Assembly: GCF_009177065.1 (NCBI RefSeq)
Contig: NZ_WEZF01000008.1
Location: forward strand, 186,001 to 250,000
Direction of reading: 5' to 3'
Origin: Tautonia marina
GTDB lineage: Bacteria; Planctomycetota; Planctomycetia; Isosphaerales; Isosphaeraceae
DNA length: 64,000 bases
In this document: positions 1 through 15,272 of the stretch, piece by piece
How the letters are laid out: the number at the start of each line of letters is the position of its first letter
Numbering within the stretch: the stretch's first letter is position 1
Made by a program: the position numbers and the translations under genes
The notes under the pieces: model-generated
Databases searched by the model: none
The model's input: the letters and a program-made list of their open reading frames with translations, nothing else
Told to the model about the DNA's origin: nothing

Positions 1-1
1 A

Positions 2-1045
2 GACAACGGCATGACCGCGGCCTTCAGCCACGCCAACATGGTCGGCGCCCGCCGCGTCGCCTGTGCCAGCACGGGCAACACCTCGGCCTCCCTGGCCGTC
101 TTCTGCTCGGCGACCGATTTCGGCTTCAAGGCCATCATCTTCATCGGCTCGGGCAAGATCGCCTACGGCAAGCTCGCCCAGGCTCTCGACCACGGCGCCC
201 TCACGATCCAGATCGTCGGCGACTTCGACGACGCCCTGGCCCGGGTCCGCGAGGTGGCCGACCGCCTCGGCATCTACCTGATGAACTCGGTCAACCCCTT
301 CCGCCTCGAAGGGCAGAAGGCGGTGATGCTCCGGGTCCTCGAAGCCCTCGGCTGGGAGGTCCCCGACTGGATCGTCGTGCCCGGCGGCAACCTCGGCAAC
401 TCGTCGGCCTTCGGCAAGGCGTTCCAGGAACTGCATTATCTCGGCCTGATCGACCGCATCCCTCGCCTGGCGGTCATCAACGCCGCCGGCGCCCAGACCC
501 TCGACCAGCTCGTCCGCTCTCACGGCCTGAGCTGGAACAGCGGCCTGCCTGACGAGTCGATCCCGAAGGCCTATTACGACCACCTCGACCACGAGCACAT
601 CCGGGCCTCGACCATCGCCTCGGCCATCGAGATCAATCGCCCAGTGAACCTGAAGAAGTGCCTCCGGGCCCTCGACGTCTGCGACGGCGTCGTCCGGCAG
701 GTCTCCGACCAGGAGATCATGGACGCCAAGGCCCGCGTCGGGGCCGGCGGCCTGGGATGCGAACCGGCATCGGCCGCCAGTGTCGCCGGGGCCAAACGGT
801 TGCGAGAGGAAGGGATCATCGCCCCCTCCGATCGCGTCGTCTGCATCCTCACCGGCCACCAGCTCAAGGACCCGAACGCGACGGTCGCCTACCACTCGGC
901 CGACCGCGAGGAGTTTGACCGCGTGCTCGGCTCGCGAGGGGTCAAGCGGGCCGGCTTCGCCAACCGTCCGGTCGTCGTCCCGAACGAGCTGGACGCGATC
1001 ATCCGGACCATCGGCCTCTACTCCGACGCCCCGCCAACGGCCTGA
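2..1045 (+). CDS. thrC: Threonine synthase, 5' end outside the window
   Basis: PLP-dependent enzyme that converts O-phosphohomoserine to threonine, the last step of threonine synthesis in the cytoplasm. The reading frame is open at the window edge and the first codons read DNGMTAAF, which fits the SFKDxGM motif that follows the PLP-binding lysine, so that lysine lies just outside the window. Visible motifs are the phosphate-binding [10 protein letters not shown] (about 20 residues into the visible part) and [15 protein letters not shown]. The C-terminus ([15 protein letters not shown]) looks complete. The ATG at 11 is internal and is not the start. dapB follows after 36 bases, so the two aspartate-family genes are probably co-transcribed. 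Confidence 0.93.
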   Translation, partial: DNGMTAAFSHANMVGARRVACASTGNTSASLAVFCSATDFGFKAIIFIGSGKIAYGKLAQALDHGALTIQIVGDFDDALARVREVADRLGIYLMNSVNPFRLEGQKAVMLRVLEALGWEVPDWIVVPGGNLGNSSAFGKAFQELHYLGLIDRIPRLAVINAAGAQTLDQLVRSHGLSWNSGLPDESIPKAYYDHLDHEHIRASTIASAIEINRPVNLKKCLRALDVCDGVVRQVSDQEIMDAKARVGAGGLGCEPASAASVAGAKRLREEGIIAPSDRVVCILTGHQLKDPNATVAYHSADREEFDRVLGSRGVKRAGFANRPVVVPNELDAIIRTIGLYSDAPPTA

Positions 1046-1081
1046 GCCATCGCTCCATCATCCTCTGGGAGACGCCCGATC

Positions 1082-1891
1082 GTGAGCCTCGGACCCTTGA
1101 ATCTTGCCATGCACGGCGCGACCGGCCGCATGGGCGCCCGCATCCTCTCGCTGATCGACGAGGCGGACGACCTGACCCTGGCCGCGGCCATCGAGCGAGC
1201 CGATCACCCCCGAATCGGCGGCGACGTGGGTCCGATCATCGGCCTCGGCCCGCTGGGGGTCTCCCTTTCGAGCGTGATCGACCCCGGCACGCCGGTCGAT
1301 GTGGTCATCGACTTCTCGGTCCCCGAGGCCTCGCTGAACATCGGCCGCTGGTGCGGTGAGCATGGCGTTCCCCTGGTCGTTGGCACGACCGGCTTCGAGC
1401 CCGCCCAGCGGACCGAGCTGGAGCAACTGGCCGACCGCATCCCCATCCTCATCGCAGCCAACTTCAGCAAGGCCGTCAACCTGCTGTTTCACCTCGTCGG
1501 CGTGGCGGCCCGCTCGCTCGGGCAATCGGCCGATATCGAGATCGTTGAACGTCACCACCGCTTCAAGAAAGACGCCCCGAGCGGCACGGCCCTTCGCCTG
1601 GCCGAAGTGGCGGCCGAAGGGATCAACACATACCGATTCGTCCATGGGAGACATGGGCTGATCGGTGAGCGGCCGACCGGCGAGATCGGTCTGCACGCCC
1701 TGCGAACCGGAGACAACCCGGGCGAGCATACGGTTGTCTTTGGCTTGATGGGAGAATGCCTGGAACTGTCGCACCGCGCCCTGAACCGCGACGGCTTCTC
1801 CCGAGGGGCCCTCGACGCCGCCCGGTATCTGGCCGGCAAGCCCCCGGGACGGTACGCGATGGAAGACCTGCTCCAGCTCGGAGGAGGATGA
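1082..1891 (+). CDS. dapB: 4-hydroxy-tetrahydrodipicolinate reductase
   Basis: Reduces 4-hydroxy-tetrahydrodipicolinate with NAD(P)H in the diaminopimelate/lysine pathway. The 269 residues match the family length. The N-terminal Rossmann motif is GATGRMG at residues 12-18. The signature ERHHRFKKDAPSGTA at about 156-170 supplies the catalytic His pair (158/159) and Lys163. The GTTGF turn is at 101-105. I use the GTG start at 1082, which has a GGGAGA ribosome site upstream. It lies directly downstream of threonine synthase, so two branches of the aspartate family are side by side. The fold and motifs are complete. Confidence 0.95.
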   Translation: MSLGPLNLAMHGATGRMGARILSLIDEADDLTLAAAIERADHPRIGGDVGPIIGLGPLGVSLSSVIDPGTPVDVVIDFSVPEASLNIGRWCGEHGVPLVVGTTGFEPAQRTELEQLADRIPILIAANFSKAVNLLFHLVGVAARSLGQSADIEIVERHHRFKKDAPSGTALRLAEVAAEGINTYRFVHGRHGLIGERPTGEIGLHALRTGDNPGEHTVVFGLMGECLELSHRALNRDGFSRGALDAARYLAGKPPGRYAMEDLLQLGGG

Positions 1892-1996
1892 TTCCATGCG
1901 ATCGGCGCGGTTCGCCTTGTCGACCGGCCCCTTGCCTCGCTATCGTGTCTGCGCCCGAAGGTCGGGCGGAGCCAACGCATCCAGGAGGGTTCGGAC

Positions 1997-2929
1997 GTGA
2001 GGACGGTGATCACCGGCGGGGCGGGTTTTGTCGGCTCCCATCTGTGCGAGCGGTTTCTGGCCGAAGGGCACGAGGTCGTCTGTGTCGACAACCTCTTGAC
2101 CGGCCTGGAACGGAATATCGCCCACCTGCGGCAGGAGCCTCGCTTCAGCTTCGTGCTGCATAATATCTCGGAGCCGGTGACGATCGACGGTCCGGTCGAT
2201 CATGTCCTGCATTTCGCCAGCCCGGCCAGCCCGGCCGATTATCTGGCCCACCCGATTCCGACCTTGAAGGTCGGCTCGCTCGGCACCCACAACGCGCTCG
2301 GCCTGGCCAAGGCCAAGGACGCCCGGTTCCTGCTGGCGAGCACGTCGGAAGTCTACGGCGATCCCGAGGTTCACCCTCAACGCGAGGATTACTGGGGGCA
2401 CGTCAACCCGATCGGTCCCCGAGGCTGTTACGACGAGGCCAAACGGTTCGCCGAGGCGATCACGATGGCCTACCACCGCTACCACGGGGTCGATACGCGG
2501 ATCGTCCGAATCTTCAACACCTACGGTCCCCGAATGCGCCTGAATGACGGCCGAGTCTTGCCGGCCTTCATGAGCCAGGTGCTGCGGGGCGAGCCGTTGA
2601 CCGTCTTCGGCGAAGGACAACAGACACGCAGTTTCTGTTATGTCGATGACCTGGTCGATGGCATTTACCGGCTACTGCTTTCCGACGAATCAATGCCGGT
2701 CAATATCGGCAATCCTTCGGAAATCACCGTTCTGGAACTGGCCAAGGAGATCATTGCGATGGTGCCCAACACCAAGAGCACCATCGACTACCGACCCTTG
2801 CCACAAGACGATCCCAAGCGACGACGGCCCGACATCACCCGAGCCCGAGAGATTCTGGGCTGGGAGCCGAAGGTCGATCGGGCCGACGGCCTGAAGAGAA
2901 CGCTGGAGTTCTTCCGTTCGGTCGTTTGA
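1997..2929 (+). CDS. NAD-dependent sugar epimerase, UDP-glucuronate decarboxylase (UXS) type
   Basis: Extended short-chain dehydrogenase of 310 residues. The NAD site GGAGFVG is at residues 7-13, the catalytic Ser/Thr region STSEVYGDP begins at about 115, and the catalytic Tyr145/Lys149 lie in GCYDEAKR. The GxCYDExKR form, the HPQREDYWG stretch and the [10 protein letters not shown] segment are typical of UXS enzymes, which turn UDP-glucuronate into UDP-xylose for cell-surface polysaccharides. dTDP-glucose dehydratase or UDP-glucose epimerase are less likely. The start is GTG at 1997, preceded by AGGAGGG at 1983-1989. It sits 105 bases after dapB with no obvious functional tie. Confidence 0.85.
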   Translation: MRTVITGGAGFVGSHLCERFLAEGHEVVCVDNLLTGLERNIAHLRQEPRFSFVLHNISEPVTIDGPVDHVLHFASPASPADYLAHPIPTLKVGSLGTHNALGLAKAKDARFLLASTSEVYGDPEVHPQREDYWGHVNPIGPRGCYDEAKRFAEAITMAYHRYHGVDTRIVRIFNTYGPRMRLNDGRVLPAFMSQVLRGEPLTVFGEGQQTRSFCYVDDLVDGIYRLLLSDESMPVNIGNPSEITVLELAKEIIAMVPNTKSTIDYRPLPQDDPKRRRPDITRAREILGWEPKVDRADGLKRTLEFFRSVV

Positions 2930-2950
2930 GCAACGGACGTTGAGGGGCCG

Positions 2951-2985
2951 AGCCTTCTCCTCCCAGGCATCTCCGAGGGAAGGCT
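2951..2985. terminator. Probable hairpin terminator between convergent genes
   Basis: AGCCTTC (2951-2957) pairs with GAAGGCT (2979-2985), and neighbouring CTC/GAG bases can extend the stem with bulges. It lies in the 90-base gap between the epimerase (+) and the GH5 gene (-), so it could serve both. No clear T-run follows, so the call is tentative. Confidence 0.35.
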
Positions 2986-3019
2986 GGGGCCCTGGCTGGC
3001 CCCACGTCTCGTGCTCCGA

Positions 3020-4525
3020 TCATCGGGAGCTAGCCCGGAGGGAAACGGCCGTCGGGCGGTCGGTCTGGATTTGAAGGCGCTGAGACGAGGCGTCGTACCA
3101 GACCGAGACGACCGCCGCCGGGTCGGCCGCGCGGACCTCGACCGGAAATCCGGGGGGGAACACCGACCGAGGGACGAAGACCTCGGTCAGTCCGCGCTCG
3201 GGATCGTGAATCCAGTCATAACCAACTGTGCTTTCGCTGAACCGTGACGAGCCACGATCGAAGGCGAAGCGCGTGGGCACGCCGGCGGTGGCTCGGGGGT
3301 AGGGTCGGGGGCGGTAGTTGGGACGGATACGGCCGGAGGGGTCGAGGATGCTGAAGTCCTCGCCGTTCCAGCCGTCCTTGAGGTGATCGGTCCAGCCGGG
3401 CGTCAGGTTCCAGTGCGCCCCGGAGGCAAAGGCGGCGTCGAGGCGGTCGTACACCTCCTCAACATAGGCCCCGCTCCCGGTCACGCGGGCGTCCATACCG
3501 AACTCTCCCACAAAAAGCGGGCAATTCCAGGCTTCGGCGGTTGAGGTCATGTGGTGGAAGGCCAGATCCATCGTCGCGGTGAGGCCGTGCCAGTGGCGCA
3601 GGACGATGGTGGACGGGTTGTAGTAGTGCGGCGCGTAGGCGACCGGACCAAATTCGGGACGGGGCAGGCGGGTCTGGATGCCGGTGTTCGTCTTGACGTG
3701 CCCTTCGAGAAACAGAATCGCCGAAGGATGCACGGATCGAATCACCGCGTTGGCGTCTCGATAGAGCGGGGCAAGCTCACGGCGCTCGTCTCCCCAGGGC
3801 TCGTTGATCAGGTCGTAGCCGATGACGCCGGGAATCGTCGCAAAGGCCGACGCAACTCGTGAAATCATGATCAGATAGCGTGATCGAACCCCATGCGTAT
3901 CGGCGTAGAAGTCGGCAAAGGAGAGGTGGGTGGTCGGGTCGAGAGCCATCATCAGGGGCCAGTCGGAACTGAGCGGCCCGTTGTTGGGGGTCGAGGGGCG
4001 GCCTCGAGGAGAGACGGCCCAGCGGGGGAAGCCGTCGCCGGTGCCGTATGAGGCGTGACGTGAGAAGCCGTCCTGGTGGAAATCGACGATCGTATACAGA
4101 CCGCGGCGGGCAGCCTCGGCCGCAACGGTCATGACCGAGGTAAGATAGGCTTCGTCGTAAACACCGGGGCTCGGCTCGTAGGCTTCCCAGACGATCAGCA
4201 GGCGGATGACGTTGAAGCCCAACTCGGCCACGCGGTCGAGATCGGCCGGGCCGATCCGGGGAGCAAACGGCGGCACCTTCGAATCGCCGGCCAGGTTGAT
4301 CCCGCGCAGAAGAATCACGCGACCGCTCGGATCGACGAACGACCGGCCGGAAACCTGAAGCGGCGCGGGTCCGGGAAGGATCTCGAACTGAGGAGTCGCC
4401 CGAACGGGATCACCCCCAGCGGCCAGGGCCAAGGGCGGCAGACCCCCAAGACCCAGCACGAAACCGAGCATCACCGCGGCGAGCGGCCCAAACCCTCGAC
4501 GGCCCCGGAGTCCCGAGCAAGCCAT
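3020..4525 (-). CDS. Secreted GH5 glycosidase, endoglycoceramidase-like
   Basis: Glycoside hydrolase of clan A with a signal peptide (about residues 1-36, ending LALAAG). The TIM barrel runs from about 60 to 400. The motif LINEPWG gives the acid/base Glu242 and LFVGEFG the nucleophile Glu341. LLRGINLAG and DFHQDGF are typical of the endoglycoceramidase branch of GH5. A C-terminal beta-sandwich of about 90 residues (from RPYPRATAG) resembles the C-terminal domain of those enzymes, which release the glycan from glycosphingolipids. Glucosylceramidase or beta-glucanase activity is possible. The 501-residue length fits the family. It is probably exported to the periplasm or outside. Confidence 0.82.
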   Translation of the reverse strand: MACSGLRGRRGFGPLAAVMLGFVLGLGGLPPLALAAGGDPVRATPQFEILPGPAPLQVSGRSFVDPSGRVILLRGINLAGDSKVPPFAPRIGPADLDRVAELGFNVIRLLIVWEAYEPSPGVYDEAYLTSVMTVAAEAARRGLYTIVDFHQDGFSRHASYGTGDGFPRWAVSPRGRPSTPNNGPLSSDWPLMMALDPTTHLSFADFYADTHGVRSRYLIMISRVASAFATIPGVIGYDLINEPWGDERRELAPLYRDANAVIRSVHPSAILFLEGHVKTNTGIQTRLPRPEFGPVAYAPHYYNPSTIVLRHWHGLTATMDLAFHHMTSTAEAWNCPLFVGEFGMDARVTGSGAYVEEVYDRLDAAFASGAHWNLTPGWTDHLKDGWNGEDFSILDPSGRIRPNYRPRPYPRATAGVPTRFAFDRGSSRFSESTVGYDWIHDPERGLTEVFVPRSVFPPGFPVEVRAADPAAVVSVWYDASSQRLQIQTDRPTAVSLRASSR

Positions 4526-4998
4526 TCAAGACCTCCGTGTCGTCGTTGCGATGCGATCGCGTTCCGTGGCCCGATCGGATCCCGTCGTGAGATCACGTCC
4601 TCGCCGGGCCGAGGTTCCGAAGGCGGCGCGTCACGCGTGCCCCTTGAACCAGGGCGGATCGATTCTGATTGCCCTTTGGAATCGATCATCGGCCCGGGAG
4701 ATCGGAAACCGTGTCCCGATCGGAGGTCGATGGCCCCGCCTCGCTCCGAAGACAACGGCAGTGCGCATCGCGACGATCAAGGCAGGATGATGCCCGCCGG
4801 CGACATGGTGGCCTTTTGACCAGGTTGCAATCACCTGTATCAATTTGCATCATACTCGACAGATGATACGCTTCAGAATGAGCCGTCTCGGAACCGATGA
4901 AGGAGAGATGGCAATCGAGCGTGTGGTGTGCTTGCTTCCTGAGCGCGATCGACCCTCGCACCCGGCACCTTCAGCCCCGAGGGGGAGCGACTTCCATC
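4526..4998. other. 473-base gap between divergent genes, no gene seen
   Basis: Lies between the GH5 gene (-) and the HD gene (+). Short open frames here have no recognisable product and look like GC-rich noise. The region from about 4810 to 4890 is clearly richer in A/T than its surroundings and probably holds the promoter of the HD gene. No tRNA-like fold was seen. Confidence 0.5.
4816..4843 (+). promoter_or_regulatory. Candidate sigma-70-type promoter for the HD gene
   Basis: TTGACC (4816-4821), a 16-base spacer and TATCAA (4838-4843) lie in the A/T-rich part of the gap. This is about 150 bases ahead of the chosen start at 4999. The match is only moderate. Confidence 0.3.
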
Positions 4999-6048
4999 AT
5001 GGCCAGCGGCATTGAAAGCTCGGTGATCCGGCTCGGCGACTTTCAGGACGGCCAGGAGGCCGAGTGCTTCGCCGTGCTCGTGAACCGAGACAAGGGGACG
5101 ACGAAAAAGAACGAGCCGTTCGTGAAATGCTACTTCCGCGACCGGCATCTGACGGTCGAGGCCCCCTTGTGGTCGGATCACCGCTTGCTGAAGCAATCGG
5201 ACGGCTGGACCGACGGGCTCGCGTATCGGATTCGGGCTCGGGGGGAGTTCAACGCCCGGTACGGCTTGCAACTGAAGCTCATCGACCTGCGGCCCGCCGG
5301 TGGCCCGGACGATGAGGCAGACGGTTTTGATTACGGAGACCTGGTCGAACGCTCCAAGTTTCCGAGTGGCGACCGGCTGGGCAAGATCCTCGAATTCGTG
5401 GGGCGATACATCGAGGACGAGAAGCTTTCGGAACTGGTCCGGCGCATTCTCGAAGGGCACGCGACGCAACTCGAGATGATGCCGGCCGCCTCTCACATGC
5501 ACCACAACGTGACCGGAGGGCTGGTCGAGCACCTCTGGAGCGTGACGCGGGTCAGCATCATGCTGGCCGAGCATTACGGGCGGTATTATGACGAATTGAA
5601 CCCGCCCTTGAACCGCGATGTGATTGTGGCCGCGGCCATCCTGCACGACATCGGCAAGCTGCGCGAGCTGGAATATCACCCGATCGAGGCGAAGTACACG
5701 ACCGAAGGAAACTTGATTGGCCATATCCTCATGGGTCGTGACCTGGTGAGAGACACGGCCCGAGAGATCGGCGAGTTTCCGGTCGAGACGCTCTTGCTGC
5801 TGGAACACGCGATCCTGGCGCATCACGGCAAGACCGAGTTCGGATCGCCGAAGCCCCCGGCAACGCTGGAAGCGATGATCCTGCACTACGCCGACGAGCT
5901 GGACGCGAAGTTCAACGCCGTGGCCAAGGCGCTTCGGGCCGAAAACGGCGACGACCTGTTTACCAAAAAGGTCTGGGCGGCCGAGAACCAGCGGTTTTAC
6001 CGAGGCACGCCGTTGCCTCCGCCAGATCAGGATCAACCGCCCTTTTGA
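4999..6048 (+). CDS. OB-fold plus HD-domain phosphohydrolase, YhaM-like 3'-5' exoribonuclease
   Basis: Protein of 349 residues with an N-terminal OB-fold-like nucleic-acid-binding region (about 7-100) and a C-terminal HD domain. Metal ligands visible in the HD part are the His in MHHNVTGGLVEH, the HD pair in AAILHDIGK (about 216-217), the HH in LAHHGK (about 275-276) and the Asp in HYADELD (about 299). The combination matches YhaM/CBF1-type exoribonucleases that trim single-stranded RNA or DNA. I chose ATG 4999 because a GGGGGAG ribosome site lies about 10 bases ahead. A longer frame from 4897 adds 34 residues that do not look conserved. It is a single gene with its own terminator. Confidence 0.8.
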   Translation: MASGIESSVIRLGDFQDGQEAECFAVLVNRDKGTTKKNEPFVKCYFRDRHLTVEAPLWSDHRLLKQSDGWTDGLAYRIRARGEFNARYGLQLKLIDLRPAGGPDDEADGFDYGDLVERSKFPSGDRLGKILEFVGRYIEDEKLSELVRRILEGHATQLEMMPAASHMHHNVTGGLVEHLWSVTRVSIMLAEHYGRYYDELNPPLNRDVIVAAAILHDIGKLRELEYHPIEAKYTTEGNLIGHILMGRDLVRDTAREIGEFPVETLLLLEHAILAHHGKTEFGSPKPPATLEAMILHYADELDAKFNAVAKALRAENGDDLFTKKVWAAENQRFYRGTPLPPPDQDQPPF

Positions 6049-6075
6049 TCGAATCACTCTTGAGATGATTTCAAA

Positions 6076-6117
6076 CGAACAGCCCCGGACGAGCAATCGC
6101 GCGTCCGGGGCCGTTTG
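6076..6117. terminator. Strong bidirectional hairpin terminator
   Basis: GCCCCGGACG (6082-6091) pairs perfectly with CGTCCGGGGC (6102-6111) around a 10-base loop. The stem can be extended by flanking AAC/GTT, and GTTTG follows. It sits between the convergent HD gene and gltD and can stop both transcripts. Confidence 0.7.
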
Positions 6118-6170
6118 TCGTGTGAGGATCAGAGGGACCGCCGGCTGGGCCAGGCGGTCCGATCGTGAGG

Positions 6171-7641
6171 TCAGACGGCGAAGGGCCGCAGATAGTTTTC
6201 GTGCTCCAGCGGGCGAGGCAGGTCGGAGGAACCCATCAGTTCCAGGTCGATGGCCTGGGCGGCGTGTCGCCCCTCGGCGATGGCCCAGACGATGAGGCTC
6301 TGGCCGCGGGTCATGTCGCCGGCGGTGTAGACCTTGGGAACGCTGGTGCGTTTGGTTTCGGGGTCGGCCTTGACGTTGCCGCGCTCGTCCAGCTCGACGC
6401 CGAAACCTTCGATGAGCTTGTTGCGTTCGGGGCCGACGAAGCCCATCGCCAGCAAAACGAGATCGGCCGGGTAGACCTTCTCGGTGCCGGGGACGGGGTC
6501 GAAGATCATGCGGTTGCCGTCGCGCTTGAGCTCGACCTGGACGGTTTCCAGCGCGGTGACGTGACCGTTTTCACCCCGGAAGCGGACGGTGCTGATGGAG
6601 TACTCGCGGTCGCCGCCTTCCTCGTGGGCGCTGGAGGTCTTGAAGGTGTTCCACCACTGCGGCCACGGGTTGTTCGGATCGCGCGAGGCGGGGGGACGCG
6701 GGACGATCTCGAACTGGTGGACGCTGGCACATCCGTGACGATGGACGGTACCGAGGCAGTCGGCCCCGGTGTCGCCGCCGCCGATGATGATGACGTTCTT
6801 CCCCTTGGCGTTCAGGGTCGGGTCGTCGGAGACGGGGTCGCCGGCCACGCGCTTGTTCTGCGCCGGGAGGAAGTCCATGGCGAAGTGAATGCCCTTGAGG
6901 TCGCGGCCCTCGATGGGCAGGTCACGGGCCTGAGTGGCTCCGCAGCAGAGGCAGACGGCGTCGTACTCGGCAAGGATTTGCTGAGGATCAACATCGACGC
7001 CGATGTTCACTCCAGGACGGAAGGTGACCCCCTCGGCCTCCATTTGCTGGAGGCGCAGGTCAATCCGCCACTTTTCCATCTTGAAGTCGGGGATGCCGTA
7101 GCGTAGGAGGCCGCCGATTCGTTCGTCACGTTCGAAGACGGTGACGTCGTGACCAGCCCGCGCGAGCTGCTGGGCGGCGGCGAGGCCGGCGGGGCCGGAG
7201 CCGATAACGGCGACCTTCTTGCCGGTCTTGACCTTCGGGGGCATGGGGGCAATCCAGCCCTCGGCCCAGCCCCGATCGACGATGGCCAGCTCGATCTGCT
7301 TGATCGTGACCGGGTCGTCGTTGATGCCGAGCACGCAACTGGCCTCGCACGGGGCGGGGCAGAGGGTGCCGGTGAACTCGGGGAAGTTGTTGGTCAGGTG
7401 CAGGCGGTCGAGGGCCTCGCGCCACTGGTCGCGGTAGACCAGGTCGTTCCAGTCGGGGATGAGGTTGCCGAGCGGGCACCCCTGGTGGCAGAAGGGGATG
7501 CCGCAGTCCATGCAGCGGGCTCCCTGGTTCTGGAGTTCCACGACGGGGAGGCTGGTGAAGACTTCTTTATAGTCCTTGCGGCGTTCCTCGACGGGCCGAT
7601 AACCGGCGGCACGTCGAGGGAGTTCCATGAATCCGGTGGGC

Positions 7642-7649
<8 letters not shown>
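6171..7649 (-). CDS. gltD: Glutamate synthase small subunit
   Basis: Beta subunit of NADPH-dependent glutamate synthase. It oxidises NADPH on FAD and passes electrons through Fe-S centres to GltB. The N-terminal Cys cluster [14 protein letters not shown] is at residues 46-59, with a second group at [10 protein letters not shown] (97-105). The FAD motif GSGPAG is at 150-155 and the NADPH motif GGGDTGADC at about 290. The length of 492 residues is normal. The start codon overlaps the end of gltB (ATGGGTAA, 8 bases), which implies translational coupling. The gene ends just before a shared terminator. Confidence 0.96.
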
Positions 7650-12495
<4,846 letters not shown>

Positions 12496-12623
12496 CAGGT
12501 TTGCTCCCTCCAGACAGACGGCTCCGGTTCGGGAAGCGCCGGCCCGCCGATCGGTCCGCGACGTGCGGACTCCGGGGGCCGGTGCCCGGCCCCGAACCTC
12601 GGGCCGATGCACCAGCATCTCAA

Positions 12624-13625
12624 TCAAGTTTTCTTGACGGCAGGGGTCCGGCCACTTCGGGAGGCGCCCCGGCCGTTCGGTTTCGGCTCGGAGGCCGAGG
12701 GGGCGGAGGACGACGCCGTGGTCGCCCCTTCCTCGGCCGTGGAGCCGTCTCGCAAGGTTTCGAGGAACCGACTCCCGGCCAGGCCCAGGGTGGCTTCGCC
12801 CCGGTGGACGATCGCCAGGGGCCGGCTCAGGGGATGATCGGTAATCGGGACCGCGACGAGACTGCCTGAAGCGACCTCGCGCTCCAGCGTCGTCCGGGGC
12901 AGTATCGCCACCCCGGCGCCCACCTCGACAGCTCGCTTGATATTCTCGATGCTGTCAAAGGCCAGGCTTGGCTCAACCTGAACGCCGCGACGCTTCAGGT
13001 GACGATCAATCGCGCGGCGAATCGGCAGTTCGGAATCGTAGTGGACGAAGCGGGCGCCGTCGAGGCGTTCCAGGCTGATCCCCTCGGAATCGGCCAGGGG
13101 GTGCCCCGGAGGAACGGCCACGACCATGTCCTCGTCTCGCCAGGCGACGACGTCGATCCCCGGCCATTTTTTCGGGAATGAGACAATGCCGAGGTCGGCA
13201 CGACCGGTGCGAACCCGATCGACGACCTCGCTGGGGTGCATGCACTCCAGGCGGCAGTCGGCCAGGGGGTGCCGGTTTCGGAATTCGGTGATGTGGCGGG
13301 TGAGCTGACCGAGGCCGACCGAGTAGATCGCCACGATCCGGACCATGCCTTCAATCTGATCGGCACGGCCCAACGCCCGAACGCGACGCTCAACATCCTG
13401 ATAGCGTTCCACCAGCTCGCGACACCCTTCATAATACATCTGGCCGTAGGGCGTCGGGATCAAGGGGCGCTTGGAACGGTCAATCAACTTGACACCAAGG
13501 CGCTCTTCAAGGTTATGCACGGCCTGGCTCGCCGTCGACTGCGAGATGCCGTTCTCGGCGGCACCGCGCGAGAAACTCGCCCGGCGCACGACATCACAGA
13601 AGATTTTGAGCGCCTCGAACTGCAT
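12624..13625 (-). CDS. LysR-family transcriptional regulator
   Basis: Protein of 333 residues with a winged helix-turn-helix at about 1-60 ([20 protein letters not shown]) and a substrate-binding effector domain at about 90-295. The last 40 residues are a Ser/Ala/Pro-rich tail ending in basic residues (GRTPAVKKT), which is unusual for the family. It lies 128 bases upstream of gltB on the same strand, so a role in regulating gltBD is plausible by analogy with GltC. LysR genes more often sit divergent to their target, so this is inference. CysB/Cbl-like control of sulfur genes is an alternative. A weak TTGACG/TAGTAT pair is present around 13828-13859. Confidence 0.88.
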   Translation of the reverse strand: MQFEALKIFCDVVRRASFSRGAAENGISQSTASQAVHNLEERLGVKLIDRSKRPLIPTPYGQMYYEGCRELVERYQDVERRVRALGRADQIEGMVRIVAIYSVGLGQLTRHITEFRNRHPLADCRLECMHPSEVVDRVRTGRADLGIVSFPKKWPGIDVVAWRDEDMVVAVPPGHPLADSEGISLERLDGARFVHYDSELPIRRAIDRHLKRRGVQVEPSLAFDSIENIKRAVEVGAGVAILPRTTLEREVASGSLVAVPITDHPLSRPLAIVHRGEATLGLAGSRFLETLRDGSTAEEGATTASSSAPSASEPKPNGRGASRSGRTPAVKKT

Positions 13626-13913
13626 CGCCGTGGGGGAACCTCGATCGAGTGGCGGCCCTGTCGATGCCAGGCAGACAGGACCGCGGCCAGCTGTTCAAAC
13701 CGTCGGGGCAGCCCAACCGAGGCTGCCACCGCTGTCTGCGAATGCCCGCGTCCGGCCCCCAGAGTTGAGGCCATCTCACCCCAATCGCCTCGCACGCCAT
13801 CGGGGGGACACGGTATTCGAGATTCCAATACTACACTCGGACATCAGCGGCTTCGTCAATAGCCTAACGCGCCGCGGGAGGATTTTTTCGAGAATGGAGC
13901 ACGTGAGTGCGTG

Positions 13914-15029
13914 CTAGGACCCGAACCCGTCGAGTGGGTGGGTCCGAGTGGCCAACGGGAGGGAAACCGGGGCGCCGGCCCGTTGAGACGCATAGGTCGC
14001 GAGAATCATTTCGATGGATGCGCGGCCATCGGCGCCGGAGACGAGCGGAGGACGATCGGCTTCGACCGCGGCGATCAGGTCGGCGACGATCTGGCGATTG
14101 CCGGCGTTTAACCCGCCGTCTTTGAGCGGTTCGGGTTGGCCGACACCAGCGCTGGTAATTCGCTCCCAGGAGGAACGATCGGGGACCGCGGACCAGCGGG
14201 GATCGCGGACAAGGTAAGCCTCGGGAAGCCAACCAAATCCCATGAAAATCGCTCCCGATTCGCCAAAAATTCGGAGATCGAAGCGATCGCCCGGCTTTTC
14301 GGGGCGACTGGTGGCAAAGTGAGCCACGACAGGCGTGTTTTCGAAGCCATACATGGCATCAATGCGGTCGCCCGCGAGGGGGCCGATTCCTTCGGCGCCG
14401 TCGCGAACCTGTTCGGGGCCGATCGGCTGGCCGGAATCAAGGACGCGGGCGAAGCACCAGGAGGCATCGCCAAGCAGGGCGCGAAAGAGGTCCATCGTGT
14501 GAGAACCGAGGACCATGAGATCTTCGCCTCCGCCGCGACGGTCTTCCTTGCCGCGGCCCCGGAGTTCGAGGATCGGGCCGATCGCGCCGTCGGCGATCAA
14601 TGTCTGAATTTGTGCGAAAATCGGACTGACACGCGTTTGAAAGGCAATGGCAATCTTGGTGTGCGCAGCATCGCAGGCATTGAGCATGGCGTCGCAATCG
14701 GCCGGGGAGGGGGCCATCGGTTTTTCGAGGAAGATGCCGCGCACGCCGGCCTCGGCACAGGCGATGACCATGTCGCGGTGACCGTCGAGCCATCGAGGGC
14801 AGACGGCGACGAACTCGGGGCGCTCGCGGTCGAGCATCTCGCGGTAGTCGGCGTAGGAACGCTCGACCCCAAGCCGGGCGGTGGCCTGGGCGCGGCCGCC
14901 TTCGTCCTCGTCGGCCACGGCGAGGAGCTGAAGCTTCGGTTCAGCGGCGAAGGCGAGGTCGAGGTTATGGCCGTAATTCCCTCGGCCGGTTCGACCGATG
15001 ACGGCGGCGCGATACGGGGCCTGGAACAT
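13914..15029 (-). CDS. Gfo/Idh/MocA family oxidoreductase
   Basis: NAD(P)-dependent sugar or inositol dehydrogenase-like protein of 371 residues. The Rossmann motif is VIGRTGRGNYG (about 10-20) and the family signature is LEKPMAPSP, with the catalytic-region EKP at 102-104. The C-terminal alpha/beta domain includes GGEDLMVLGSHTMDLF. No signal peptide is present, although many planctomycete members of this family are exported by Tat. The substrate cannot be told from sequence. The neighbours (LysR gene downstream, cstA divergent upstream) do not define a pathway. Confidence 0.85.
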   Translation of the reverse strand: MFQAPYRAAVIGRTGRGNYGHNLDLAFAAEPKLQLLAVADEDEGGRAQATARLGVERSYADYREMLDRERPEFVAVCPRWLDGHRDMVIACAEAGVRGIFLEKPMAPSPADCDAMLNACDAAHTKIAIAFQTRVSPIFAQIQTLIADGAIGPILELRGRGKEDRRGGGEDLMVLGSHTMDLFRALLGDASWCFARVLDSGQPIGPEQVRDGAEGIGPLAGDRIDAMYGFENTPVVAHFATSRPEKPGDRFDLRIFGESGAIFMGFGWLPEAYLVRDPRWSAVPDRSSWERITSAGVGQPEPLKDGGLNAGNRQIVADLIAAVEADRPPLVSGADGRASIEMILATYASQRAGAPVSLPLATRTHPLDGFGS

Positions 15030-15272
15030 GGCGATGGCTCGATCAGGTGTTCAACGGGTGGAGGGATTCGGTCCGCACGACGCCTGTCAGCATGACCCGA
15101 GGGTCGATCCGACGCAAGCCGCTCGCAGTCCCAGGGTTCGGGAGTGCTTCCGTGAATTTGACGCGGGTTGATGAGGCCAAGACGACACCGTAGACTTGAA
15201 CGATCATCGCCGGAAGGCTCACCGCCGGGAGGGCGATCCGGGGTCGACTGTGCTCTTGAATGGAACCAACGC

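Noticed and set aside
4526-4900. Short frames in the gap before the HD gene as a small gene
   Set aside because: Several frames overlap on both strands, none has a ribosome site or recognisable sequence.
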